64,000 nucleotides of DNA from positions 310,001 through 374,000 of the forward strand of contig CBDFLD010000019.1 of the NCBI GenBank assembly GCA_965249005.1, in the 5' to 3' direction. Under the pieces are notes generated by a model. That model made no database searches. It saw only the letters and a list, made by a program, of their open reading frames with translations, and had not been told where the DNA came from. The DNA is from CBDFLD01 sp965249005. Its GTDB lineage: Bacteria > Acidobacteriota > UBA6911. A program made the translations under genes and the position numbers. Position 1 is the stretch's first letter. Each line of letters starts with the position of its first letter. Of this stretch, positions 8,788 through 16,855 are shown in pieces.

Positions 8788-10140
8788 GCGTGCCGGAAGG
8801 GGAGCGAATGCGTGATTGGTTAGCGGGCTTGTTCAGGGTTTTGGTCGTTGGCATGATCTGGGCCGGCTCCTTTGTCGGGTCGCAGGTCGCAGTTCAGGGG
8901 GCCAGGGGCGCGGGGAATCTCCAGCAATCCCGAGTTGCCGATCTCTTGGAGTGGCACCAAAAACGTCCAGTGGAAGGTGCCGATCCCGGGATCTGGTTGG
9001 TCGTCTCCGGTGGTGTGGGGGACGAAGGTCTTTTTGACGTCGGTCCGAAGCGATGGCCCCGAAGAAAAGGTGAAGAAAGGTCTGTATTTCGGTGGAGATC
9101 GACCCATCCCGGAGGGTGCGCATCACTGGTGGGTCCATTGCATCGATCTTGAGACGGGCGAGCTCCTCTGGCAACGCGAAGTCTCCAAGGGGGTGCCCGA
9201 CGCGAGCCGGCATCTCAAGAACACCTTTGCTTCGGAGACCCCGGTCGTCGATGGGGAACGGGTCTACTTCTACTTCGGCCAAAAGGGGATCTTCGCGTTC
9301 GATCACGAGGGCAACGAGGTCTGGCGTAAGGAGCAAAGCTCCCACGAGACCATGAACGGGTGGGGAACCGCTTCCTCCCCTGCACTTCACGAAGACCGTC
9401 TGATCATTGTCAACGACAACTCCGAAGACTGCTATATCGCCGCCTACGACACCGCGACCGGTAATGAAATCTGGCGTGTTGTTCGAAATGAAAAATCGAC
9501 ATGGGCGACTCCAACGATCTGGCAGCACGATCTTCGAACGGAAATCGTCACCAATGGCTTCAACAAGATCCGGTCCTATGACCTCGAGGGGAATGTCTTG
9601 TGGGAGATCAAGGGGCCGTTCGGACGGTTGATGATACCGACTCCTTTCGCCGCCCACGGGATGATGTACGTGACTTCCGGTTATATCATGGCGGAATCCC
9701 GTCCAGTGCATGTCATCATGCCGGGGGCCTCCGGGGACATTTCCTTGCCGGAGGGAGGCAGTCGCAATGAATTCATTGCCTGGCACGCACCGAAGGCCGG
9801 ACCCTACAATCCAAGCCCCATCGTGCACGGCGACTACTACTACACACTGTTAGACCGGGGATTTCTCACCTGCCACGATGCTCGAACCGGAAGGTTGATC
9901 TACGGCAAGAAGCGGATCAACGTCGGTAGCGGAGCCTTCACTGTTTCCCCCTGGGCGTATCGCGATAGGCTCTTTGCTCTCAGCGAGGATGGCGACACGT
10001 TCGTGATCCAGCCCGGAGAAGAGTTCAAGGTACTGGGCAGCAACAGTCTGGATGAACTCTGTATGTCTTCCCCGGCGATGGTCGGGGACCGGCTGATCAT
10101 TCGCACCCAGGACAACCTCTACTGTTTTCGCGAGCGGTAG
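8784..10140 (+). CDS. secreted PQQ-like beta-propeller protein, frameshifted near the N-terminus
   Basis: About 450 residues once restored. The first frame (GTG 8784, or ATG 8808) encodes a signal peptide, MRDWLAGLFRVLVVGMIWAG. The mature protein lies in the next frame (open from 8857 to 10140), beginning with the family hallmark QFRGPGARGIS and continuing with repeated blade motifs (SSPVVWGTKVFLT, CIDLETGELLWQ, AYDTATGNEIW, CHDARTGRLIYGK). Removing one base between about 8871 and 8890, for instance in CGGG, joins them. Such propellers are usually periplasmic; a bound quinone is not implied. It overlaps the DUF169 gene by four bases. Confidence 0.8.
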
Positions 10141-10167
10141 CTCCGGTGGCTGGGAGACCCGGCGTGC

Positions 10168-10302
10168 TGTCAGCGCTGACTGGCGCAACGCGCCCAGTCG
10201 CTTGGGAACGTAACTGCGCAGCGCACCGTGAAAAAACGTAGTTTTTGACGATTTGCTAAGTTACACGCATAGCAGCAGATCCGCGAGCAGTTACTTAAGA
10301 GC
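10168..10302 (-). repeat. R135 dispersed repeat, copy B (reverse)
   Basis: Near-complete copy in reverse orientation, starting TGTCAGCGCTGACTGGCG and ending CGCGAGCAGTTACTTAAGA. It lies between the convergent ends of the beta-propeller gene and the winged-helix gene. The rest of 10141-10357 holds only the small hairpin listed separately. Confidence 0.9.
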
Positions 10303-10333
10303 CCTCATTTTGTCCCTTTCATGCCTACCGTAG

Positions 10334-10354
10334 GTCGCTCACTCCGTGAGCGAC
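10334..10354. repeat. small palindrome GTCGCTCAC-tcc-GTGAGCGAC
   Basis: A perfect 9 bp stem with a 3-base loop, preceded by CCGTAG. A close relative lies at 33097-33117 and a weaker one near 62186. It sits just past the stop of the winged-helix gene (10358), so it could stabilise the 3' end or terminate transcription, but no T-run follows. Confidence 0.7.
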
Positions 10355-10357
10355 GAG

Positions 10358-11044
10358 TCACACGGCCTTATTGGTTGCCTTGTGTTTCGTGACGAACTCT
10401 GGACGGACCGCAAACCGAATGCCGGATTTCGGGTTCGTCTGTAGATAGAACGGATTGGATGCGTGTTGCTTCAACATCTTTCGAACCAGGTATATGAGGT
10501 TGCGGACATTGTGCCTATCCTTCTTGTTCTCCGGGTCGAGCTGCAGCTCGAGCACGATCTGATTCATGGGCAACCACTTCATGAGTCCGTCCGGTCCGGC
10601 CGCTAAATCTGTGGTAAGGATGTCCAGGAGCTGTGCCGGTCGCCACGCAAGGTCGATGCATTCTCCCGAGTCAATTCGCAGTAGAACACGTTCGCCGGTG
10701 AGAAACTGGAGTTCCAGCGAGTGAGCGCCTGTCTCGGCCTCCAGCATTTTTGCTCTCCGCTCTACCAGTTCCTCGATTTTCTTGCTGATACTTCGTCCAC
10801 ATCGAGGTGAAAAGGGCTCTTCACTCAGCAAGGCCATCAACAACTCAAATTTGTATTCGACCCCCCCTGAGAACTCCTCCAACTCACTCGCCAGATCGAC
10901 GAGCGTGCTGTGATCTCGTTTAATCTCGTTCAAGGTCTTCTGTAGGTCCATCGTCGTGTCCTTCCTGGCCCTGTTTTCCCGATCATCCTCAGGCTTGCCC
11001 TGCATGGAGTCTCTGTTCCGATCATTGCTGGACTGGTCCTTCAT
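10358..11044 (-). CDS. putative winged-helix DNA-binding protein
   Basis: 228 residues, not a family I can name. Residues 1-40 are polar and probably disordered. Residues 35-110 look helical, with possible coiled coil. The C-terminal ~90 residues have the layout of an OmpR/PhoB-type winged helix: a helix with HNVRNLIYLVRKMLKQH followed by a wing-like YLQTNPKSGIRFAV, which parallels the GYRF ending of that fold. There is no receiver domain. AAGGAGG lies 6 bases before the ATG. It is divergent from the SorC-type regulator across an AT-rich spacer. DNA binding is inference. Confidence 0.6.
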   Translation of the reverse strand: MKDQSSNDRNRDSMQGKPEDDRENRARKDTTMDLQKTLNEIKRDHSTLVDLASELEEFSGGVEYKFELLMALLSEEPFSPRCGRSISKKIEELVERRAKMLEAETGAHSLELQFLTGERVLLRIDSGECIDLAWRPAQLLDILTTDLAAGPDGLMKWLPMNQIVLELQLDPENKKDRHNVRNLIYLVRKMLKQHASNPFYLQTNPKSGIRFAVRPEFVTKHKATNKAV

Positions 11045-11159
11045 GGAGCCTCCTTGATCCGTCCTGCCAGGACGCTTGTCACGCCGGTCGGCCGGGTTCG
11101 GAACCGGCTCGAAACGGGTGGCTCTGCGTCGCCTCGCGGGAATTGGGGACGGATCCCTG

Positions 11160-11337
11160 TTTTACAGTTGTTTAGTATTCACAATGTGCTAAGCTAAATG
11201 TACAAGAGAACGGGGGAGTGGTGTCAAATACAAAATCATTTAATACATCATTTATCACAGTTGTAGAACAGTCATAAGAACTGTAGTAAAACTAATACAA
11301 TCATATACAATGATTGTAGAACTGTAGGAGTTCGAGC
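11160..11337. promoter_or_regulatory. AT-rich divergent control region with repeated TTGTAGAAC-type motifs
   Basis: This spacer is far more AT-rich than its surroundings. Related words recur: ACAGTTGTTTAG (11164), CAGTTGTAGAACAGT (11258-11272), AGAACTGTAGT (11277-11287) and GATTGTAGAACTGTAGG (11312-11328). The last lies directly upstream of the SorC-type gene and overlaps its ribosome site (TAGGAG). They look like operator half-sites, perhaps for autoregulation. No clear -35/-10 pair can be assigned. Confidence 0.5.
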
Positions 11338-12399
11338 ATGCCTAATCGCAATACGCGTCTTCCCGGCCCCTTGGTCTATGCCGTGTGCGAACGGTTTCTA
11401 AAGAAACCCGACCCCAAAACGGGCGAGAAATGGACGGCACAGAGCCTGGCGAAATGGCTGTCGGCACGGGGGTACAAGACCAACCGCGAGCAGATTTTCC
11501 CGATCATTCGCCAGGCGATCGATCACGGCTACCTGGAGCTTCGCCCCCCGCGCGAATTCGCGCTGGGGTCTCGGCTGAGCACGCAGTTTCCGCTGATGCC
11601 GGCCGACACGCAAATCCTCGATGTAAGGCCCCCGACGGTGGTGGATAATCTGGCGGAATCGGCCGCGGAGGTCGTTTCGGGGCTGATCCAAAAGGTCGGC
11701 GATGAGAGGACAACCGAGTCCCAACGGGTCCACGTTGGATTCGGCGCCGGCGAAACGACCCGCCGCGTTGCACAAGCACTCGCCCTGCGACTCCGAAGCG
11801 AGGCGATGGTTCCGCCTCTCACGCTTCATGCCCTCAGCTCCGGATTTGCCACGAGCGATCCGTTGACCGCGCCGGTCGCTTTCTTCTCTTATTTCACCGG
11901 GCTTGCTCACGACATCGAATATGTCGGCCTCTTCAGCCCCGCTGTCGTGAAATGGAAGGAGTACGAGGACTTCAAGCAGTTGCCTGGAATCAAAGAGTCC
12001 TTCCAGGAAGCGGAGAAACTGGACGTCATCGTCACCAGCCTGGCACAGGCCGGCGACGAACATGGCCTGCTCAACATGTTTCTGAACATGGAAGGGGGAT
12101 CGCAAAAGGGTCTCGAGGAACATGGCCACGTGGGGGACGTTCAGTGGCAGCCGTACTCGGAAAAAGGACCCCTCGACATCGACACCGGCATTCGTGCCGT
12201 TACCATCTTCGATTTGCAGGGTCTGGTGTCGATGGCGTCGCAGCCCAAGAAGCACGTGGTACTCGTGGCGGGGCCGTGTGTCCGATGTGGGGAATCAAAG
12301 GCAAAAGCCCTGCGTCCTTTGCTGAGCGTGCCTGAATTGAGAGTCTGCAATCATCTCGTGACCGACGTCCAAACAGCCAAGCAAATCCTGGCCACATGA
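11338..12399 (+). CDS. SorC/DeoR-type sugar-binding transcriptional regulator
   Basis: 353 residues. An N-terminal HTH-like segment (about 33-62, QSLAKWLSARGYKTNREQIF) precedes a domain matching the SorC sugar-binding effector domain. The HGHVGDVQ block and the closing VVLVAGPCVRCGESKAKAL...LVTDVQTAKQIL pattern are typical. SorC proteins sense phosphorylated sugars and repress sugar-use operons. No sugar operon is adjacent; the kinase-aldolase pair at 46-48 kb is the nearest candidate in kind. The ATG at 11338 follows TAGGAG. Confidence 0.75.
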   Translation: MPNRNTRLPGPLVYAVCERFLKKPDPKTGEKWTAQSLAKWLSARGYKTNREQIFPIIRQAIDHGYLELRPPREFALGSRLSTQFPLMPADTQILDVRPPTVVDNLAESAAEVVSGLIQKVGDERTTESQRVHVGFGAGETTRRVAQALALRLRSEAMVPPLTLHALSSGFATSDPLTAPVAFFSYFTGLAHDIEYVGLFSPAVVKWKEYEDFKQLPGIKESFQEAEKLDVIVTSLAQAGDEHGLLNMFLNMEGGSQKGLEEHGHVGDVQWQPYSEKGPLDIDTGIRAVTIFDLQGLVSMASQPKKHVVLVAGPCVRCGESKAKALRPLLSVPELRVCNHLVTDVQTAKQILAT

Positions 12400-12478
12400 C
12401 CAGCGGGACTTGCCCCGTATCGAAGGCTAAGCTTTCGCTCGTGCCTTGTGGCTAGCCAGGCTGGACTCAGTAGATCGA

Positions 12479-12781
12479 TCAGTCCTTTTTGGTGGAAGCC
12501 GGCTTCTTGGCGGCTGGTTTCGAAGTCTCCTTCTTGGAGTCAGTCGATTTGGAGTCAGTCGATTTCTTTTCAGGCTCGGCTGCGGGTTTTTCACCTTTTC
12601 GGGCGTAGTCGGTAACATACCAACCCGAGCCCTTCAGGTGAAAAGTCGAGTTGCTGATCAAGCGTTCGACCTTTCCCTTGCAGAGTTTGCATCTTGCGAG
12701 GGGCTTGTCGCTGAACTTCTGAAGTGCCTCGAACACTTCTCCACACTTGGTACATTTGTATTCGTAAAGTGGCACGGCCAT
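12479..12781 (-). CDS. FmdB-family zinc-ribbon protein
   Basis: 100 residues. Residues 5-50 form the FmdB/CxxC_CxxC_SSSS zinc ribbon: YEYKCTKCG...CKLCKGKVERLIS...FHLKGSGWYVTDYA. Its four cysteines (CTKC, CKLC) should bind Zn. The remaining ~35 residues are a low-complexity Lys/Ser/Asp tail. The family is named after a formamidase operon regulator, but most members are uncharacterised. Confidence 0.88.
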   Translation of the reverse strand: MAVPLYEYKCTKCGEVFEALQKFSDKPLARCKLCKGKVERLISNSTFHLKGSGWYVTDYARKGEKPAAEPEKKSTDSKSTDSKKETSKPAAKKPASTKKD

Positions 12782-12861
12782 AACCTCTTACATGAGTCCC
12801 GTTTCTTTATAGAACGACGATAGGGGGGATGTCAAAGAATCGTTGTTCTCGTCACTCAGCA

Positions 12862-12998
12862 ATCAGCGCTGACTGGCGCAACGCGCCAGTCGCTTGGGAA
12901 CGTAACTGCGCAGCGCACCGTGAAAAACCGTGGTTTTTGACGATTTGCTAAGTTACACGCATAGCAGCAGATCATCGAGCAGTTACTGGAGAGCTTTC
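12862..12998 (-). repeat. R135 dispersed repeat, copy C (reverse)
   Basis: Near-complete copy in reverse orientation, beginning ATCAGCGCTGACTGGCGCAA and ending in CGAGCAGTTACTGGAGAGCT. It fills most of the gap between the cupin gene and the FmdB gene. The remainder of 12782-13047 shows nothing recognisable. Confidence 0.9.
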
Positions 12999-13047
12999 TG
13001 CGTCCGATTTGTGCGGTGCGCGAGTTACTTGGACTCCCGGATGCACA

Positions 13048-13581
13048 TTAACTCTGTCCTTCGGTCGAATCTCGAGTGAGTAGGGCAATGCGCTCCGCAT
13101 ACTCGGGGTACCGCTGCGTCAACGGTTTTCGGGTCCCCGGTTCATAATCGGCTGGATCGAATCCCGGAGCCATGGTTGTACCCAGTAGCGCGTAACTCCC
13201 GCCGGGCAGCAAGCGCGAGCCCTGCCATACATCGCCGGGTACGACAAACTGCAAGTGCTGGCCCAGTCCAAGGTCCGGTCCCAGTATGACTTCGCGAGCC
13301 TTCCCGTCCCGAAAGAGAAGCACCATCTCGACCGGATCGCCGAGGTAGAAATGATAGATCTCATCGGTGGGCAGCCGGTGCAGGGCCGAAAAGGAGTCGG
13401 AGTCCGAGGTGAGCAGGTAGTAGATCGCCGTTCCGAAAGGCTTTTGCCTTCCGTAGCGCCCCGGCAAGGCACTGGACTCGATTTTTTCGGAAGATATGTA
13501 AGTCTGACGGAAGAAGCCTCCTTCCACGGGAAGTGGCTGGAGCCCCAACAATTCAATGATCCTCTGGGTGGTTTTGTTCAT
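13048..13581 (-). CDS. cupin-5 (DUF985) family protein
   Basis: 177 residues of the DUF985/cupin_5 family, with LPVEGGFFRQTY at the N-terminus, FGTAIYYLLTSDSDSFSALHRL, DEIYHFYLGDPV and the closing GTTMAPGFDPADYE. The fold is a single RmlC-like cupin, with His and Glu residues available for metal binding. Its role is unknown. It is a stand-alone gene with repeat copy C between it and the next gene downstream (fmdB-like). Confidence 0.9.
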   Translation of the reverse strand: MNKTTQRIIELLGLQPLPVEGGFFRQTYISSEKIESSALPGRYGRQKPFGTAIYYLLTSDSDSFSALHRLPTDEIYHFYLGDPVEMVLLFRDGKAREVILGPDLGLGQHLQFVVPGDVWQGSRLLPGGSYALLGTTMAPGFDPADYEPGTRKPLTQRYPEYAERIALLTRDSTEGQS

Positions 13582-13690
13582 CAGTCGATTCGCCTCGCCT
13601 CGCCGCAGTAGACCGTACGGGTCATCTGTCCATAGCCGTCAATGGGCGCCTGCCGCTTGGGCTGCGGGGTCGAAGTGGACATCCCATCTA

Positions 13691-14191
13691 TCATTTTTTC
13701 TTTGGCGGGGGCCGGACGATGTCACGAAGCTTCCAGCCTTGATCTTGTTTGGTTGCTTCTTTCCAAGAACTGCCCCTGTTTTCCAGCAAGGCCGCATTCG
13801 CGGTTTTCAGCAACTCGGGCTCCCCGCTCAGCCACGACAGCGCTCCTTCCCATCCGGGGTTGTGTCCGAGCAGAAGGACCGTCTGGATCTGATCAGGCAG
13901 TGCTTCGAGCTCCATTTTCAGTGCCTCGCTTCCCGCCAGATAAAAAGAGCGCAGAAAACGGACTGTCGGGGGTGGTTGAAAACACTCCTGCATGAGGGCA
14001 AAGGTCTCCCGGGTCCTTTCCGAGTCGCTACTGAGAACGCTCTCGGGCGTCCATCCCTGTTCGGACAATCGTGCGGCAACCCAAGGTGCGTCTCGGCGAC
14101 CCCGCTTGTTCAACGGGCGCTCATGATCGCTCCCGGCGTCCGTATCCCATGCGCTCTTGGCGTGGCGCATCAAGATAATCCTTCGTTTCAT
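13691..14191 (-). CDS. SixA-type histidine phosphatase
   Basis: 166 residues of the histidine phosphatase (phosphoglycerate mutase-like) superfamily, SixA branch. The N-terminal RHAKSAW holds the catalytic His and Arg, and GHNPGWE holds the second His. SixA removes phosphate from phosphohistidine in E. coli phosphorelays; the partner here is unknown. The ATG at 14191 is chosen because GGAGG lies upstream and the fold begins immediately; the frame is open to 14272. Confidence 0.85.
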   Translation of the reverse strand: MKRRIILMRHAKSAWDTDAGSDHERPLNKRGRRDAPWVAARLSEQGWTPESVLSSDSERTRETFALMQECFQPPPTVRFLRSFYLAGSEALKMELEALPDQIQTVLLLGHNPGWEGALSWLSGEPELLKTANAALLENRGSSWKEATKQDQGWKLRDIVRPPPKKK

Positions 14192-14258
14192 CCTCGAGTC
14201 CTCCGGCCGCTTTGAACAATTGTAAACTGAAATCGACTTTGTACAATGGCAACGGGTG

Positions 14259-14330
14259 GCACCGGGTCGCATGCGACCCGGTGCGCTGTCAGCCGTGAGC
14301 TGTCAGCGCTGATAGCTGACCGCTGACAGC
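14259..14330. repeat. 26 bp perfect palindrome followed by a repeat-derived hairpin
   Basis: Positions 14259-14284 are a loop-free perfect palindrome (arm GCACCGGGTCGCA). Directly after it GCTGTCAGCG pairs with CGCTGACAGC and is followed by GCTTTT (up to about 14334). The second part matches the outer sequence of the R135 repeat (CAGCGCTGA), so it is probably a partial copy. It lies in the divergent spacer between sixA-like and ligD. Confidence 0.75.
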
Positions 14331-14357
14331 GCTTTTGGGTCGGAACGAGCCAAAGCA

Positions 14358-16700
14358 ATGAAACGTACCCATACCTCCGTTTACAATCGAAAGATCGAGC
14401 TTTCCAACCTCGAGAAGGTCCTTTTTCCGGAAGAGCAGATCATCAAGGCGGAGCTGATCGAGTACTATCTCAAGGTCGCACCCACGATCCTCCGTCATGT
14501 GAAAGGCCGTCCGCTCTCGTTCGTGCGCTATCCGGACGGCACGGCGGGGCAGGCATTTTTTCAGAAGAACCGGCCGGAATGGGCGCCGGACTGGATCAAG
14601 CACGTCACGCTTGGCGGAGGAGAAAGCAAGATCGACTACATCCTGGCCACCGAGGAGGCATGTCTGGTTTGGTTTGCCAATTTGGCTTGTATCGAGCTGC
14701 ACCAGATTCACGGCCGGCTACCCCATCTCGATCGGCCCGACTACATGGTGTTCGATCTCGACCCCCCGGAGAAATACCGTTTTACACGTGTAGTTGAAAT
14801 CGCGCTGGACCTGAAAGAGCACATCGAACGCTTGGGCTACCACACATTCGTGAAGACCACAGGAGGCAAGGGGCTTCATGTCGTTGTTCCGATCGAGCCT
14901 CGGTGGCCGACAGACAAGGTCTTCGAGGCCATCTCGGCGATTGCGAAACCCTTCGTCCAGCAACACTCGACATCGACCACCCTGCAAATCAAGAAGGATG
15001 CCAGGAAGGGTAAGGTCCTGGTCGACATTTACCGCAATCGCTTCTCCCAGACCATCGTTTCTCCCTACAGCGTCCGCGGTCGAGCCAACGGGCCCGTGTC
15101 CATGCCGGTCGGCTGGGACGAGCTGTTGACGGTGACCGACCCCTTCGTATTCCACCTGAGGATGGCGATCGATCGACTGGTCAAGGGAGAGGATGCCTGG
15201 GAAGCGATGGATGCGTACGCGGTCAAGCTTCACACGGAGCGAAAACCCTCCAAGGCGCGCGGGCGGCCGCAACGCGGCGCCAAGGCGGCCAGCTCGCTGC
15301 AGACATATGCGGGCAAAAGGAGTTTTGACAAGACTCCAGAGCCTCCACCCGATGTTGGTCCAAGTGAGGGCAATGCGTTTTGTATCCATCGGCATCACGC
15401 CTCTCGCTTGCACTACGACATCCGATTGGAACAGGAAGGGACCTTGAAATGCTGGGCGGTTCCAAAGGGCCTTCCTCCCCGTCCCGGGATCAAGAGGCTC
15501 GCCGTGGCTACCGAGGATCACCCGCTGCGCTACCTTACCTTCGAAGGGACCATTCCCAAGAAGGAATATGGAGGGGGGCGGATGTGGATCTACGCCTCCG
15601 GCAAGTACGAGATTACCAAGAACAAGCCGGACAGCTTCTATTTTCGGCTGCGCAGCCCGGAGATCAACGCGGAGTATCGACTGATTCACACCCGCAACAA
15701 GGACTGGCTCTTGGAGCGAGTCGACCGGACTCAGATCGATTGGCTTCGTGATTTCATTGATCCCATGCTCGCCTCGAGTCGCCCCAAGCCGCCGGAATCG
15801 CCGGACTACATGTATGAGGTCAAGTGGGATGGAATCCGGGCCCTGATCTCTCTGGATGAGGGCGCGTTGACAATTCGCAGCCGCAACAAACGCGACCTGG
15901 GCAAGTATTTCCCGGAGCTACTGGTTCCGGAACAGGCCTTTCGGGCTTCATCGGCGGTATTCGACGCCGAGATAGTCTGTCTCGACAGTGAGGGGAAGCC
16001 GATGTTCGATCAAGCGATCCGGCGCCTGAGATCGTCCAGCGAGTCTGCCATTGCCCGTGCACGGGCAAAGCACCCGGCCGTCTGCTATGTTTTTGACTGC
16101 CTTTATCTGGATGGGCGCCCGATTGTTCACGAGCCGCTGACGAAGCGACGGGAATGGATGGCCGACGCAGTGCGTAGCGACTCCCCCTATCGTGTCAGTG
16201 AGGCGGTGAACGAAGGGGCCCGGCTTTTCGAAGCCGCTGTCCAGATGGGGCTGGAAGGAATCATGGCAAAGGAGCGCGCGAGCTTCTATCACCCTGGAAG
16301 GCGAAGTGAGCAGTGGATAAAGATCAAAGGCCGGCAGACGATGGAGTGTGTCGCTCTGGGATATACGAAAGGCAAGGGGGACCGAGCCTCTTTGTTTGGC
16401 GCCATCCAACTCGGTCGGTACCAGCGCGGTACGCGCGGCAAAGATCATGAGCTGAAATACGTCGGAAAAGTCGGGACAGGTTTCGATGAGCGGTTGCTCG
16501 AGTCCGTCGCCCTTGAACTGCAAAAGATTCCCAAGGCCAAGCGATTGATCGATACCAAGCCACCGGACGACTCACAAACGGTCTGGTTGGAGCCGCGCGT
16601 GGTCTGCGAGGTGCGCTATGCATCGCTAACGAGTGCCGGAACACTGCGCGAGCCCGTGTTTGTAAGACTGCGGCCTGATCTGGATCCGGAAGATATATGA
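14358..16700 (+). CDS. ligD: multifunctional NHEJ DNA ligase D (POL-PE-LIG)
   Basis: 780 residues with three domains in the mycobacterial order. The N-terminal primase-polymerase (about 1-295) has catalytic FDLDPP at 132-137. The 3'-phosphoesterase (about 335-455) has HRHHASRLHYD at 344-354. The C-terminal ATP-dependent ligase (about 470-780) has nucleotidyl Lys489 in YEVKWDG. LigD works with Ku to fill, trim and seal double-strand breaks. The ku gene lies 6 kb downstream on the same strand, separated by acyl-CoA genes. There is no strong ribosome site before the ATG. Confidence 0.97.
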   Translation: MKRTHTSVYNRKIELSNLEKVLFPEEQIIKAELIEYYLKVAPTILRHVKGRPLSFVRYPDGTAGQAFFQKNRPEWAPDWIKHVTLGGGESKIDYILATEEACLVWFANLACIELHQIHGRLPHLDRPDYMVFDLDPPEKYRFTRVVEIALDLKEHIERLGYHTFVKTTGGKGLHVVVPIEPRWPTDKVFEAISAIAKPFVQQHSTSTTLQIKKDARKGKVLVDIYRNRFSQTIVSPYSVRGRANGPVSMPVGWDELLTVTDPFVFHLRMAIDRLVKGEDAWEAMDAYAVKLHTERKPSKARGRPQRGAKAASSLQTYAGKRSFDKTPEPPPDVGPSEGNAFCIHRHHASRLHYDIRLEQEGTLKCWAVPKGLPPRPGIKRLAVATEDHPLRYLTFEGTIPKKEYGGGRMWIYASGKYEITKNKPDSFYFRLRSPEINAEYRLIHTRNKDWLLERVDRTQIDWLRDFIDPMLASSRPKPPESPDYMYEVKWDGIRALISLDEGALTIRSRNKRDLGKYFPELLVPEQAFRASSAVFDAEIVCLDSEGKPMFDQAIRRLRSSSESAIARARAKHPAVCYVFDCLYLDGRPIVHEPLTKRREWMADAVRSDSPYRVSEAVNEGARLFEAAVQMGLEGIMAKERASFYHPGRRSEQWIKIKGRQTMECVALGYTKGKGDRASLFGAIQLGRYQRGTRGKDHELKYVGKVGTGFDERLLESVALELQKIPKAKRLIDTKPPDDSQTVWLEPRVVCEVRYASLTSAGTLREPVFVRLRPDLDPEDI

Positions 16701-16717
16701 GCTATCGGCTGTAAGCT

Positions 16718-16855
16718 ATCAGCGTCTGACCGGCGCGACGCGCCGGTCACTTGGGACAGTAACTGCCCGGTACGACCATAAGATCACGATTTTCGTGATT
16801 TTGCTAAGATACACGAATAAAAGCAGTTCCGCGAGCAGTTACTGGAGAGCTTTCA
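16718..16855 (-). repeat. R135 dispersed repeat, copy D (reverse, divergent)
   Basis: A diverged reverse copy with the hairpin CCGGCGCGACGCGCCGG, then ACTTGGGACAGTAACTGC, TTGCTAAGATACACG and CCGCGAGCAGTTACTGGAGA. The stop codon (16804-16806) and the last ~16 residues of the adjacent alpha/beta hydrolase are read from this element. Confidence 0.88.

Noticed and set aside
8833..9828. 331-codon minus-strand frame opposite the beta-propeller gene
   Set aside because: Antisense shadow; the plus-strand frame holds the repeated blade motifs.
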